From Terriglobia bacterium (GTDB lineage Bacteria > Acidobacteriota > Terriglobia > Bryobacterales > Bryobacteraceae), in the NCBI GenBank assembly GCA_025358575.1, contig JANYJA010000036.1, positions 21,044 through 85,043 on the forward strand: a stretch of 64,000 nucleotides of DNA. Reading direction: 5' to 3'. Shown piece after piece: positions 15,835 to 25,266 of the stretch. The position numbers were made by a program, and so were the translations under genes. The stretch's first letter is position 1, and each line of letters opens with the position of its first letter. The notes under the pieces are model-generated. The model worked only from the letters and a program-made list of their open reading frames with translations. It was not told where the DNA came from and searched no databases.

Positions 15835-18264
15835 ATGTCACTTCGAACAAAATTGTCTTTCAACACGGGGGGGGTCCTCGCAGCATTCCTTCTATCGTCT
15901 GCAATTTGTGTTACGCCCGCCGCCGCTCAGGATAACGAGCAGGAGCCTGGCCGCGGTGTGGCCCGTATTAGCCTATTGAATGGCGATGTGGCCGTTCGGC
16001 GCGCCGATTCCGGCGACTATATTGCTGCTGCCGTGAACGCTCCGCTAATGGCGCAAGATTCTGTGTCTACCGGACCCCGCTCACGCGCCGAGGTTCAGTT
16101 CGACTATGCAGACCGGCTGCGGCTCGCTTCCAACTCGGAAGTGCATCTGACGGGTATCGATACCAATCGCATTCAAATGGAGATGTCCCGAGGCGAGGCT
16201 ACGTTCAGCGTGATGCAGAACGATCATGCTCAGGTTGAGATCAGCACGCCGTCGGTCTCGTTGCGGCCGTTGCGCCGCGGTAGCTACCGAGTTTATGTCT
16301 CCGAAAATGGCGAAACACGTATTACGGTTAATTCTGGCGAAGCTGAAGTTTATACGCCTCAGGGCGTTGAGCGCGTACCCGCCGGACGCACCCTTGTGGC
16401 TCGCGGCTCATCTTCCAACCCTGAATTTCAAATTCTGAATGCCGAGGGCCGCGACGATTGGGATAACTGGAACGAGCACCGTGATCGCGATTTGGAGAGA
16501 TCCGACAGCTATCGCTATGTGAGCCGGGACATTTCCGGTGCCGAAGATCTCGATTCTTATGGGAACTGGGTGCAGGATCCGACTTACGGAAATGTCTGGG
16601 CTCCGCGCGTGCAGGCCGGGTGGGCGCCATATCGCGAAGGCCGATGGGTTTGGGAAGATTTTTATGGATGGACATGGGTGAGCACAGACCCCTGGGGCTG
16701 GGCCCCGTACCATTATGGTAGCTGGTTTAGCGGCGTTAACGGCTGGTGCTGGTATCCAGGAAACTCCTATGAGCGTCACTTCTGGAGGCCCGCTTTGGTG
16801 GCATTCTTTGGTTTCGGCGGCGGTTACGGTGGCGGCTTAGGATTTGGGATCGGTTTCGGCAACGTTGGGTGGGTGCCGCTCGCTCCATTTGAGGCGTATC
16901 GCCCCTGGTATGGACCCGGCTATTATGGCGGCGGTTATGGTCAAACTGTCATCAATAACGTCAATATCGTCAACAATACAAACATCACGAATATTTATCG
17001 AAATGCGAACGTCACCAACGGAATTACTGGCGTTTCGTCTCAGGATTTTGCTAACGGAAGGTTCAACAATCGCATTAATATACCGGGGCAACAGATTCGA
17101 CAAGCGAATCTCGTGACCGGCGTGGTTCCCGTGGTTCCTACAAACAACGCTCTGCGCTATTCCGACCGGCAAACGGCTGCGATTGCGAGAGGAAACTTCA
17201 CGAGTCCCGGTCAACAGCAATTTTTTACGCATACACAGCCAGCGACGGTAAATCGGGTGCCTTTCGCTGAGCAACAGCGCAATCTACAACAGGCCAGCAG
17301 GCAGATCCTTTCGGGACAGAATCCACGTGGCGGCGCTCAGACGCTGACAGGTCCCAGCGGGAATGTGGCCCGCGTCAACCCCGCCGACTACCGGTCGAAT
17401 CCGGCGACGGCACTCAGTGGCGCGCAATCGGCTGCGCCCACTGGCGCGAATTCGCGGTGGCGCCAGGCTGACCCGGTTCGAGGCAACGTAAACGTGCCCA
17501 CGCAAGTTCAGAACGGGGCGGGGTATCGCGGTTCCCCTGCGAATCCAGCGCAACCGTCTTCCGCTCAGCCTGGAAACGCCGGCTGGAGCCGCTTCGGGGG
17601 GACGGGACGATCTGCGGGCCGTCAGCCAGCCTATCAGCCCGCGCCGCAATACCAAGGTCAGCCAGCATCGCGCGACGGTTCAGGCTGGAGCCGTTTTGGC
17701 AACCCCGCACAGGCTCAACAGCAGCCACCTAAAGCACAGTATCAACGCCCCACGGTTCAAGACAACGGTTCTGGATGGAGCCGCTTCGGAACTCCGCAGA
17801 ATCGTAGCTTGCCCGAGCCCCATAACCAGCCGCGCTTTCAACCGCCACCGTCAGCCCCGGCACCGCAGCCGCGGGATAATCGGCAGTCATACGGAAATGC
17901 AAGTGGTTATTCCACATCGCCTCGTAATTATGACTCAGGACGACAGACCTATAGGGACACAGGGTCATCCTACAGTCGGCCGCTGCAAATCGCACCCCCT
18001 ATCGTGCGCGAGCGGCCACAGCGCGACCCTAGCTATTCGCGCCAGGAGATTTATAACAGCGGCGGTTACAGCACTCCTCGTTATTCCGCGCCTTCCACTC
18101 GTCCGGCATACTCCGCTCCAGCCCCCAGCTATTCTCGGCAGCCTAACTATAGTGCGCCCCACTATTCGGCTCCGACAAGCTGGTCATCCGATCGCTCACC
18201 CTCACCGGCACCAGCCAGTGGCGCGCGTTCTCAAAATCGAAATCGCGGGGACCGGGGACATTAG
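15835..18264 (+). CDS. Secreted FecR-domain / DUF6600 protein with repeat-rich tail
   Basis: 809 residues from the ATG at 15835, chosen because it gives a clean signal peptide (MSLRTKLSFNTGGVLAAFLL to AAAQ); the frame is open to 15703. Residues about 38-160 are FecR-like (ARISLLNGDVAVRRADSGDY, RGEATFSVMQND, VNSGEAEVYTPQG). They are followed by a Trp- and Tyr-rich DUF6600-like block (GNWVQDPTYGNVWAPRV, GWTWVSTDPWGWAPYHYG), a Gly-rich segment, and a low-complexity Gln/Pro/Ser/Tyr tail. The tail has three copies of GWSRFG spaced about 40 residues apart. No TonB or sigma factor partner is adjacent, so a surface structural role is more likely than FecR-type signalling. Its function is unknown. Confidence 0.82.
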   Translation: MSLRTKLSFNTGGVLAAFLLSSAICVTPAAAQDNEQEPGRGVARISLLNGDVAVRRADSGDYIAAAVNAPLMAQDSVSTGPRSRAEVQFDYADRLRLASNSEVHLTGIDTNRIQMEMSRGEATFSVMQNDHAQVEISTPSVSLRPLRRGSYRVYVSENGETRITVNSGEAEVYTPQGVERVPAGRTLVARGSSSNPEFQILNAEGRDDWDNWNEHRDRDLERSDSYRYVSRDISGAEDLDSYGNWVQDPTYGNVWAPRVQAGWAPYREGRWVWEDFYGWTWVSTDPWGWAPYHYGSWFSGVNGWCWYPGNSYERHFWRPALVAFFGFGGGYGGGLGFGIGFGNVGWVPLAPFEAYRPWYGPGYYGGGYGQTVINNVNIVNNTNITNIYRNANVTNGITGVSSQDFANGRFNNRINIPGQQIRQANLVTGVVPVVPTNNALRYSDRQTAAIARGNFTSPGQQQFFTHTQPATVNRVPFAEQQRNLQQASRQILSGQNPRGGAQTLTGPSGNVARVNPADYRSNPATALSGAQSAAPTGANSRWRQADPVRGNVNVPTQVQNGAGYRGSPANPAQPSSAQPGNAGWSRFGGTGRSAGRQPAYQPAPQYQGQPASRDGSGWSRFGNPAQAQQQPPKAQYQRPTVQDNGSGWSRFGTPQNRSLPEPHNQPRFQPPPSAPAPQPRDNRQSYGNASGYSTSPRNYDSGRQTYRDTGSSYSRPLQIAPPIVRERPQRDPSYSRQEIYNSGGYSTPRYSAPSTRPAYSAPAPSYSRQPNYSAPHYSAPTSWSSDRSPSPAPASGARSQNRNRGDRGH

Positions 18265-18377
18265 GCGCCCACCTGAGATATTTTACATAATATTCGTTAT
18301 CGGAACTTAAGCATTCCGTTTACCTTTGCTAACGCAGGAGATATAAAGGAACTTTCGCATGGCACCGATGGTTGTTC

Positions 18378-19700
18378 ATGCGTTTTATCCAAAACAGGAA
18401 GTCTGTATCCACACGTTTCATTTTCGTTTTCTTCGCCATGGCTATTGCCGCATCCTGTGCCTTGGCCGCGAAACCTGCCACCGCGCTCACTTTCAACGTC
18501 ACCTCATACGGCGCGTATGGTGACAATATCCACGATGACCAAAATGCAATTGTTGCCGCTCTTGGGGCGGCAAACTTGGCGGGCGGCGGAACTGTATTTT
18601 TCCCCGCTGGGACCTACCTGCACAGCGATTTAATTTCCGTTCCGACTGCAATCACTTTGTCCGGAACTCAGTTCCAGTCTTTTATAAAGGCCACGAACGC
18701 CTACCGGTCGACCCTTTGGTTTCACAACGTCGCCCACTGTGGCGTCCAGAATCTGGGTATTTTGGGTGTTACTGGTATTCCTAGGCAGACCAATGGCGAA
18801 ACCACTGGAATCTGGTTTAATTCTGTCCAGCACTGCGTCATCCAAAATATTACGATTTCCGGCGGTGCTTCGGCAGGGATCTTAGTGGATTCTAGTTCTA
18901 CCGACGTCCAGATCACGGGCAACAACGTGAGCAACACCATGGCGGACGGCACCCATGTGACGGGCGGGTCCAACTTCGTTACTGTATCGGGCAACACTGC
19001 CTACAACACTGGCGACGATTCTTTCGCTGCGGTGGCTTACGCAAACGACCCGCAGACGCATGACATCACCTTCACGAATAACGTCAGCACGCAATCCAAG
19101 GCCCGCGGCGTAACGTGCATCGGTGCCAACAACTGTATTATTCAAAACAACACCGTGGTGAATCCATCCGCGCACGGAATTGCAGTGGCCTATGAACAGT
19201 ATTACAACACTTGGCACCCAGCTAACGCGACAGTCACCGGTAACTCCGTCACCGGCGCGGCGGGCTATACTTTCAACGCTTTCCTGATCGACGGTGCCAC
19301 TCAGGTGACGCTCACCAACAACACGGTGGTCGGCAGCCAGTCGGTTTTCATCCATTCAAGCACCAACGTCAATGTAGTGGCTCTTCAGGCCAACAACATG
19401 CTTGGGCCTGCAATACTAGCTCAACTTTCCACCGCAGTGGTAATTTCAGGAAGCACTGTGACTGGCGCAACAGGCACAGCTATCACCTATGATCGGGTCA
19501 CGGGAGGGACCATTGGTGGTATCAATAACATGAGTGGAGTCTGTAGTTTAAGCGGGGCGACGGCCATCTATGTGACGGGGTCCGCAAATCTTCTCGTTAC
19601 CGGGAATACCGTTCTAAATACGCTCAAAACGGTTTATGGCGTCGTCTCGGTTGTGAATTCCACGGGGGTCACGGTAGACAATACCAACAAACTGATTTAG
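18378..19700 (+). CDS. Secreted right-handed beta-helix (pectate-lyase-like) protein
   Basis: About 440 residues from the ATG at 18378, with a signal peptide ending near ALAAKPATA. The mature protein starts with FNVTSYGAYGDNIHDDQNAI, the Pectate_lyase_3/GH28-like opening, followed by GGGTVFFPAGTY and many short beta-helix rungs of the type GNNVSNT, GNTAYNT and NNTVVNPSAHG. These folds bind or cleave polysaccharides; I cannot point to a definite catalytic pair, so lyase or hydrolase activity is not shown. It has its own upstream region of about 110 bases and no operon partner. Confidence 0.8.
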   Translation: MRFIQNRKSVSTRFIFVFFAMAIAASCALAAKPATALTFNVTSYGAYGDNIHDDQNAIVAALGAANLAGGGTVFFPAGTYLHSDLISVPTAITLSGTQFQSFIKATNAYRSTLWFHNVAHCGVQNLGILGVTGIPRQTNGETTGIWFNSVQHCVIQNITISGGASAGILVDSSSTDVQITGNNVSNTMADGTHVTGGSNFVTVSGNTAYNTGDDSFAAVAYANDPQTHDITFTNNVSTQSKARGVTCIGANNCIIQNNTVVNPSAHGIAVAYEQYYNTWHPANATVTGNSVTGAAGYTFNAFLIDGATQVTLTNNTVVGSQSVFIHSSTNVNVVALQANNMLGPAILAQLSTAVVISGSTVTGATGTAITYDRVTGGTIGGINNMSGVCSLSGATAIYVTGSANLLVTGNTVLNTLKTVYGVVSVVNSTGVTVDNTNKLI

Positions 19701-19764
19701 GGACAGCAATTATTTTTTTTAGGGTAATTATGACGTCACCTAAAGTGCTACAATGAGAGGAGCC

Positions 19765-20073
19765 ATGAAAAAAGTGACCTTCGAGTTTACCGTAGAAGAA
19801 CTGGGTGTCTTGTCCACAATGGCCTCAGACCAGTTGTTTCGGAAACAATTTATCGATTCCAAGATGCCTGGATACAGGCCGAACCGCGAGGAGCTCGATC
19901 TGTGCAAGAGTCTTGTCGGTCGTCTGCGATCAGTGGTCGATGAACAGAGGGTAAAAAATGCTGCCGCGGCTCCTCCAAAGATCACCAATCCGCCGCGTAT
20001 TTCTTCTGCCGCAAAAACGCCGGTTTCCGCTCCAAAAAGCTCCGGTTTGCAGAAAAAAGCGGCTGCTCGCTAA
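19765..20073 (+). CDS. Small basic protein of unknown function
   Basis: 102 residues. The ATG at 19765 is chosen over one at 19753 because AGAGGAG lies just upstream of it. The N-terminal 55 residues look folded and helical (KKVTFEFTVEELGVLSTMA, then LDLCKSLVGRLRSVVDE). The last 45 residues are low-complexity Ala, Pro, Lys and Ser and end KKAAAR. I recognise no family. A perfect hairpin follows 31 bases after the stop. Confidence 0.6.
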   Translation: MKKVTFEFTVEELGVLSTMASDQLFRKQFIDSKMPGYRPNREELDLCKSLVGRLRSVVDEQRVKNAAAAPPKITNPPRISSAAKTPVSAPKSSGLQKKAAAR

Positions 20074-20104
20074 GCCCGATAAATCTGTTTTTCAATCAAA
20101 CAAC

Positions 20105-20140
20105 AAGAAGGGGCATTTCGCGTAAGCGATGCCCCTTCTT
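20105..20140. terminator. Intrinsic hairpin between convergent genes
   Basis: A perfect 12-bp stem (AAGAAGGGGCAT at 20105-20116 with its complement at 20129-20140) encloses a TT bulge, three more pairs (CGC/GCG) and a GTAA tetraloop. It lies between the small basic protein gene on the plus strand and the M48 protease gene on the minus strand. The minus-strand side is followed by a T-rich run, so it is best placed as the terminator of the M48 gene, with possible action in both directions. Confidence 0.75.
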
Positions 20141-20144
20141 CCAT

Positions 20145-21512
20145 TTACGATGTAAATCGAATGGATTGGATCATCTGCTCGAAAGTGCCTTTCAAATTAG
20201 CGAACTGATTCTGCGGCGCAATAAAAATCATATAGAACAATCCTTGTGGCGTCGCCACGGTGAGCAGCGCGTCACTTTCAATGTCTCCATAGGGTGAGTT
20301 GCTTTGTAGCATCGTAATCAAACCCTGATACCGTCCGACTGCAACTTGCTTTCGGTTCCGTGAAATTTCCATGCTTGGATTGTTTGCGTGAAGATGGTGA
20401 ATTAACTCGTCCGTGGATTGGTTCACGTCGCCGTTATTTCCTTCATTCTGGAAGTAGCTAACGATGGCACCGTATCCGACCTGTGTGGAGCCATTACTCG
20501 CTTGGACCAAACCATCTCGAGGCGCTATCGTCACCGAATCTGAATCTTTACTTCCATAAGCCTGCCAGTTCCCCGGATAATCGAGCGTGAAGTTTCGTGA
20601 CTGAATCTGCTTAAACCCGCCCGTAGGTTGACCGTTAGGAGCGACGTTACCGCCGCGGAATGCGCTCCCGGGCGCGCTGGTTGACACTTGGCCAAGCAAC
20701 TGCTTCATACGTCCGAATTCACCCGTACCGGATCCGTAGTTACGCTGCGGCAGGGTTCTAATTTCAGCTTCGATGGCCTGCTCCCGGTTACCTGGATTCG
20801 GGTGATCCGAAAGAAACTGGGGACCTCTGGCGCCCCCGGACGCGGACAATTTTTCGAAAAAATGAGCCATTTCTAAGGGGTTGTATCCGGCTTCCGACAT
20901 CAAATGCGAACCCATTGCGTCCGCCTCGGTCTCGTCCGTCCTCGAAAACTTGAGCAGCACAGAATTCGCGCCCAGTCCAACGCCCGCTTGAGCCAGTTGC
21001 CCCAGCATAGAATGTCCACCTACTGCCCCTGCCAGCATGGCCGGGATTTGGATCAAGTTTGCTTTTGATGCCTGATTAGTTCCGTGCCGCAAAATCACAT
21101 GCGACATTTCGTGCCCCATCACGCCAGCTAGCTCGCCCTCGTTATCCACCGCTTTCAATAAGCCGGTGTGGATGAACATTGGCCCCCCCGGCAGGGCGAA
21201 GGCGTTGATCGAGGGGTCGGCAATCACCGTGAATGAGAACGGAAAGCCGCTGCTTCGCGCTTCGGGCGCTGCTGCCAGACGCTGTCCAATCCGGTTTACG
21301 TAGTCCTGAAGAAACTGATTCGGCACCACCACGGCTTTGGCTCTAACCTGAGCGGCCGCTTCCTGTCCCAATTGCACATCCTGTTGTTTGGAAAACATAT
21401 TGAAACCGGGATGCAGAGGGGCGCCAGGCGTGCGCGCAAAAGCGGAACCCGAACCCCCCGAAACGACTATAAATCCCGCCAGAACCGCGAATGACAATTG
21501 CTTTTTTCTCAT
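20145..21512 (-). CDS. M48 family metalloprotease (BepA/LoiP-like)
   Basis: 455 residues from the ATG at 21512, preceded by AAGGAG; an in-frame TTG two codons upstream is also possible. A signal peptide occupies the first 28 residues. The zinc motif HEMSH is at 134-138 (GVMGHEMSHVILRHG), with the third ligand in DETEADAMG about 60 residues on. The C-terminal 180 residues (KQIQSRNFTLDYPGNWQAYG onward) form an extra beta domain not found in short M48 proteases. Such periplasmic enzymes take part in outer-membrane protein quality control. It is divergent from ilvE with about 90 bases between starts. Confidence 0.88.
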   Translation of the reverse strand: MRKKQLSFAVLAGFIVVSGGSGSAFARTPGAPLHPGFNMFSKQQDVQLGQEAAAQVRAKAVVVPNQFLQDYVNRIGQRLAAAPEARSSGFPFSFTVIADPSINAFALPGGPMFIHTGLLKAVDNEGELAGVMGHEMSHVILRHGTNQASKANLIQIPAMLAGAVGGHSMLGQLAQAGVGLGANSVLLKFSRTDETEADAMGSHLMSEAGYNPLEMAHFFEKLSASGGARGPQFLSDHPNPGNREQAIEAEIRTLPQRNYGSGTGEFGRMKQLLGQVSTSAPGSAFRGGNVAPNGQPTGGFKQIQSRNFTLDYPGNWQAYGSKDSDSVTIAPRDGLVQASNGSTQVGYGAIVSYFQNEGNNGDVNQSTDELIHHLHANNPSMEISRNRKQVAVGRYQGLITMLQSNSPYGDIESDALLTVATPQGLFYMIFIAPQNQFANLKGTFEQMIQSIRFTS

Positions 21513-21605
21513 TTCCAAAAATCTCCTTGGAAGTACGACGGCTTCCCTGCCCTTCCCCTAAGCACATGGAATTCCATATACACAGGTGTCGGTTATAATT
21601 GTCAA

Positions 21606-22550
21606 ATGTTGAAGGCCACCGAGAAAATCTGGCACAACGGAAAACTCATCCGTTGGGACGACGCGAAAATTCACGTGCTCTCGCACGTCGTTAGTTATGG
21701 CAGTTCGGTGTTTGAAGGTATTCGCTGCTATGCGACCCCTTCCGGCCCGGCAATTTTCAGGCTTCACGAACACGTGCGGCGCATGGTCGATTCGGCCAAA
21801 ATCTATCGCATGGACACGTTTTCTTTTACTCGCGACCAACTCGCTCAGGCCATGATAGAGCTTGTGGCCGTCAACAATTTGCCGTCTTGCTACCTCCGCC
21901 CGATCGTGCTTCGAGGTTACGGCGACGTTGGTGTCAACGGCATCAAGAATCCGATTGAAATCTACATCGCTTGTTGGGAATGGGGCAAGTATCTGGGCGA
22001 TGAAGCTCTATCCGATGGTGTTGACGTCTGCGTGTCTAGTTGGTCGCGCATCGCGCCGAACACGTTGCCGGCGCTGGCGAAAGCGGGCGCTAACTATATG
22101 AATTCCCAGCTCATCAAAATGGAGGCCATGGCCAATGGATATTCGGAAGGCATCGCGCTTGACTCATCGGGATATGTGAGCGAAGGCTCGGGCGAAAATC
22201 TGTTTTTGGTGCGCGATGGCAAGTTGATCACACCGCCGCTCGGAGCCTCGGTCCTGCCAGGAATCACTCGCGACACCGTGCAGCAGATCGCCCGCGATTT
22301 GGGAATCCCGGTCGTCGAATCAATCGTTCCCCGCGAGATGCTTTATATTGCTGATGAAGTGTTCTTCTCTGGGACAGCAGCAGAGATCACGCCGATCCGG
22401 TCGGTTGACCGCATCCCGGTGGGAAAGGGCCATCGCGGTCCCATTACCGAGCAGTTGCAGAAGGAATTTTTTGCCATTGTCAACGGGACGAAACATGATC
22501 GCCATGGCTGGCTCTCTCCTGTTGAAACACGGCAGATGGTGTCTTCTTAA
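21606..22550 (+). CDS. ilvE: Branched-chain amino acid aminotransferase
   Basis: 314 residues from the ATG at 21606 (MLKATEKIWHNGKLIRWDDA), the standard length for class IV aminotransferases; the frame is open further upstream but without family match. Motifs include SYGSSVFEGIRCY, the PLP lysine at residue 159 (ALAKAGANYMNSQL), EGSGENLFLV and LPGITRDTV. It catalyses the last step of Val, Leu and Ile synthesis, transferring the amino group from glutamate. It stands alone, divergent from the M48 gene. Confidence 0.92.
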   Translation: MLKATEKIWHNGKLIRWDDAKIHVLSHVVSYGSSVFEGIRCYATPSGPAIFRLHEHVRRMVDSAKIYRMDTFSFTRDQLAQAMIELVAVNNLPSCYLRPIVLRGYGDVGVNGIKNPIEIYIACWEWGKYLGDEALSDGVDVCVSSWSRIAPNTLPALAKAGANYMNSQLIKMEAMANGYSEGIALDSSGYVSEGSGENLFLVRDGKLITPPLGASVLPGITRDTVQQIARDLGIPVVESIVPREMLYIADEVFFSGTAAEITPIRSVDRIPVGKGHRGPITEQLQKEFFAIVNGTKHDRHGWLSPVETRQMVSS

Positions 22551-22783
22551 GCTAATGCGGGAGGAGGGGAGGATGTGGCGCAAACTGTCCGGCGACCTCC
22601 CCCGAGATTTGCCTGACCTCCTGCGCCACAACCATTCGACTAAATTAGTTGTAACGCGCCCGGCGGGGCGGGCCAAGGCGAAAGTCCGCGCCTTTTATTC
22701 TTTTCAACAACTTTGATCTGGCTTGATTTCATAACGTTCAGGGACTCGCCATGTTTGAATATTGTGTATAAAACGGTGCCAGC

Positions 22784-23923
22784 ATGATCTGTTCCGGTCT
22801 CAACGTTCATACGGGCAAAAATGTCACAGTCGAGTTCGGACAAACTATCGAAAGGGTCACTTCCCTGCCCCTGGATGACGCCGGTGAAACCTGCCTATCT
22901 GCCGGTTTCATCGATCTCCAAGTCAATGGTTTCGCCGGAGTGGATTATAACTCTCCGCAGGTATCGGTCGAGGAAATCGGGCGGTCCATCGCGGCGATCT
23001 TCTCCACGGGCGTGACGCGATTTTTTCCAACGGTCATTACTGGCGCGCCCGATGAAATGGTTGCGTCCTTGCGAAACCTGTCCCAGGCACGCAACCGCCT
23101 GGAACACGGCGAAGCGATCGAAGGCTTCCACGTCGAAGGCCCGCACATCATGCCTGACGATGGGCCGCGCGGCGCGCATCCCGTGCAGTGGGTGCGTAAG
23201 CCGGACATCGCCGAATACCGCCGCTGGCAGGACGCAACCGGCGGGATGATCCGTTTGGTGACTCTTTCGCCGCACTGGGAAGAAGCGCCCCATTACATCG
23301 AAACGGTCGTGCGTGACGGTGTCACAGTGAGCATTGGACACACCGGCGCGTCGGCATCGCAGATTGCGGACGCGGTCGCGGCTGGGGCCACCATGTGTAC
23401 ACATATTGGAAACGGGGCGCATCAGATGTTGAAGCGGCATCCAAATTACCTCTGGGATCAGCTTGCCGACGACAGGTTGACCGCTAGCTTCATTGCGGAC
23501 GGAATTCACCTGGGCGCGGCATTCCTAAAGGTCGCTCTACGTGCCAAGGGTGTGAACCGGTCATTACTGGTGACAGACGCGAGCGCTCCAGCGGGTGCGG
23601 TCCCAGGCCGGTACCGCTTGGGCGAACAAGATGTAGATCTCAATGAAGACGGGCGGGTGGTGCTTGCGGGTCAGGACCGGCTGGCCGGGTCCGCGCTGAA
23701 GATGCACCACGGCATTGAAGTACTAATGCTGATGGGTGAAATCAGTTTACGAGACGCTGTCTCGATGGCGACGATCACTCCTGCGCGAGTAGGAAACATC
23801 CGTGGACGTTTCAACGGTCTCTCAACTGGTGCCTGCGGGGACGTGATAAAGTTTCGCTTAAACTCGGAGCTGCAACGAATTGAAATAATTGAGGTTTACT
23901 TCTCAGGAAGGCGCGTTTTTTAA
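22784..23923 (+). CDS. nagA: N-acetylglucosamine-6-phosphate deacetylase
   Basis: 379 residues. This is an amidohydrolase-fold enzyme with AGFIDLQVNGFAGVDYNS, FHVEGPHI (metal-binding Glu at 118), VSIGHTGASASQIADAV, THIGNGAHQML and LLVTDASAPAG, all typical of NagA. The reaction is GlcNAc-6-phosphate to glucosamine-6-phosphate and acetate. The usual HxH metal pair near the N-terminus is replaced by DLQVNG, as in other one-metal NagA enzymes. No nagB or PTS partner is adjacent. Its last 21 bases overlap the 3' end of the convergent larE gene. Confidence 0.88.
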   Translation: MICSGLNVHTGKNVTVEFGQTIERVTSLPLDDAGETCLSAGFIDLQVNGFAGVDYNSPQVSVEEIGRSIAAIFSTGVTRFFPTVITGAPDEMVASLRNLSQARNRLEHGEAIEGFHVEGPHIMPDDGPRGAHPVQWVRKPDIAEYRRWQDATGGMIRLVTLSPHWEEAPHYIETVVRDGVTVSIGHTGASASQIADAVAAGATMCTHIGNGAHQMLKRHPNYLWDQLADDRLTASFIADGIHLGAAFLKVALRAKGVNRSLLVTDASAPAGAVPGRYRLGEQDVDLNEDGRVVLAGQDRLAGSALKMHHGIEVLMLMGEISLRDAVSMATITPARVGNIRGRFNGLSTGACGDVIKFRLNSELQRIEIIEVYFSGRRVF

Positions 23924-24772
23924 CTTCAACACTTCGTTTAAAGATCCTTGTCGATAACCCTGCAAGTCAAGCGCGACATATTGAAATCCGAGCGCTTTGA
24001 AAACGGCGGTGAGCTTCCCCGCCATTTCAAGATTGAAAGCCTTTTCAATCTCATCGCGCGCGATCTCGATGCGCACCAATTCGCCATGGAAGCGAGTTCG
24101 AAACTGACGGAATCCGAGTGCCTTCATCCCTTCCTCGCCAACTTCGACAGTCTTAATATTTTGGATCGTGACCGGCGTTCCATAAGGAATGCGGGAACTC
24201 AAGCAAGCCGACGCTGGCCGGTCCCAAGTCGGCAACCCAGCCAGCCGCGATAGCTCGCGAATCTCCGCCTTAGTCAATTCCACATCCACAAGGGGCGCTT
24301 TCACGCGGTGCAGTTTAGCGGCGCTTTGACCCGGACGATAGTCGCCGAGGTCGTCCCGGTTCACGCCATAGATAACGTTGGAAATATCGCGTGCCGCCGC
24401 AATCTCGTCCAGGCGCGAGAACAGTTCGTCCTTGCAATGGAAGCAGCGATTGGAATCGTTCTTGATGTAATCCGGATTCTCGAATTCGTGCGTCTCGATG
24501 TACTCGTGTGAAATCCCGAACTGCCGCACGAAGGATTCCGCATCGCGCTTGTGCGAGGCTGGGATCGAGGCTGAATCCGCCGTGATGGCCACCGCCTCGT
24601 GGCCGAGCGCCTGGTGGGCTGCCCACGCCAGATACGCGGAATCCGTGCCGCCGGAGTAAGCAATAAGAACGCGCTCCATGCTCCGCAGGTTTTCAAGAAG
24701 CTTAGCTTGCTTGCTTTGCAAAGAGGAAGCATCGATCCGCGAAGCACCGCCAATGTCGAGCAGCGAAGTCAT
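23903..24772 (-). CDS. larE: LarE-type ATP-dependent sacrificial sulfur transferase
   Basis: 289 residues. The PP-loop SGGTDS lies at residues 40-45. A CxxC pair (Cys110, Cys113 in NRCFHCKDE) and a Cys at 190 in PASACLSSR match LarE, whose corresponding Cys donates its sulfur to the pyridinium biscarboxylic acid precursor of the nickel-pincer nucleotide cofactor of lactate racemase. The larA, larB and larC genes are not in the window, so the client enzyme here is unknown. Confidence 0.88.
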   Translation of the reverse strand: MTSLLDIGGASRIDASSLQSKQAKLLENLRSMERVLIAYSGGTDSAYLAWAAHQALGHEAVAITADSASIPASHKRDAESFVRQFGISHEYIETHEFENPDYIKNDSNRCFHCKDELFSRLDEIAAARDISNVIYGVNRDDLGDYRPGQSAAKLHRVKAPLVDVELTKAEIRELSRLAGLPTWDRPASACLSSRIPYGTPVTIQNIKTVEVGEEGMKALGFRQFRTRFHGELVRIEIARDEIEKAFNLEMAGKLTAVFKALGFQYVALDLQGYRQGSLNEVLKLKNAPS

Positions 24773-24878
24773 ACCGATATTGTAACCGCACGACGTAGGA
24801 CCGGGGTCAAGGCCAACTGTTTCTCTGTGTGACCCACGTTTAGGTGGTGAGAGGACGTCTGATATCTAAGGTAGATTC

Positions 24879-25232
24879 ATGCGAGACACGTCCATTAAAC
24901 TCAGGTTCAGAAATTCGGCCCGGATACTGATCGTAGTGTCTGTGTCCGCGGCAGCCGTTCTGCTGCTCTCGGATTTGCCCTGGTTCACTGCACGGGGACA
25001 CATTTATCTTAGTTCTCTGCCTCTCGCGCTGGCGGGCATCGGGTATGCGCTTCTCCAGGTTGGCGTGCGACCCGCGCGGCCGGTCTTATTCAAGCGTTTA
25101 CTCCTCTCCGCGACGTTTATTTGCTGGGCCGTCGATCAACTGCTGCCCGCGAGCCCCGCCGCAACCTTTGTAGGGGATATCGTAATAGCGGCCTTTGTTT
25201 TAGACCTCTACTGGATCGTCCAGGAAAAATGA
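24879..25232 (+). CDS. Small integral membrane protein of unknown function
   Basis: 117 residues with three or four hydrophobic segments (ARILIVVSVSAAAVLLLS, IYLSSLPLALAGIGYALLQ, LLLSATFICWAVDQLL, TFVGDIVIAAFVLDLYW). It has a positively charged N-terminus and ends VQEK. It is divergent from larE and convergent with ftsK. I recognise no family. Confidence 0.65.
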   Translation: MRDTSIKLRFRNSARILIVVSVSAAAVLLLSDLPWFTARGHIYLSSLPLALAGIGYALLQVGVRPARPVLFKRLLLSATFICWAVDQLLPASPAATFVGDIVIAAFVLDLYWIVQEK

Positions 25233-25266
25233 CGGAACGGCCGACTGCGCTCTACATACGTCTTCT

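Noticed and set aside
17560..17810. GWSRFG-coding repeats as a possible CRISPR or DNA repeat array
   Set aside because: They are protein-level repeats within one reading frame, with irregular DNA spacing and no conserved DNA repeat.
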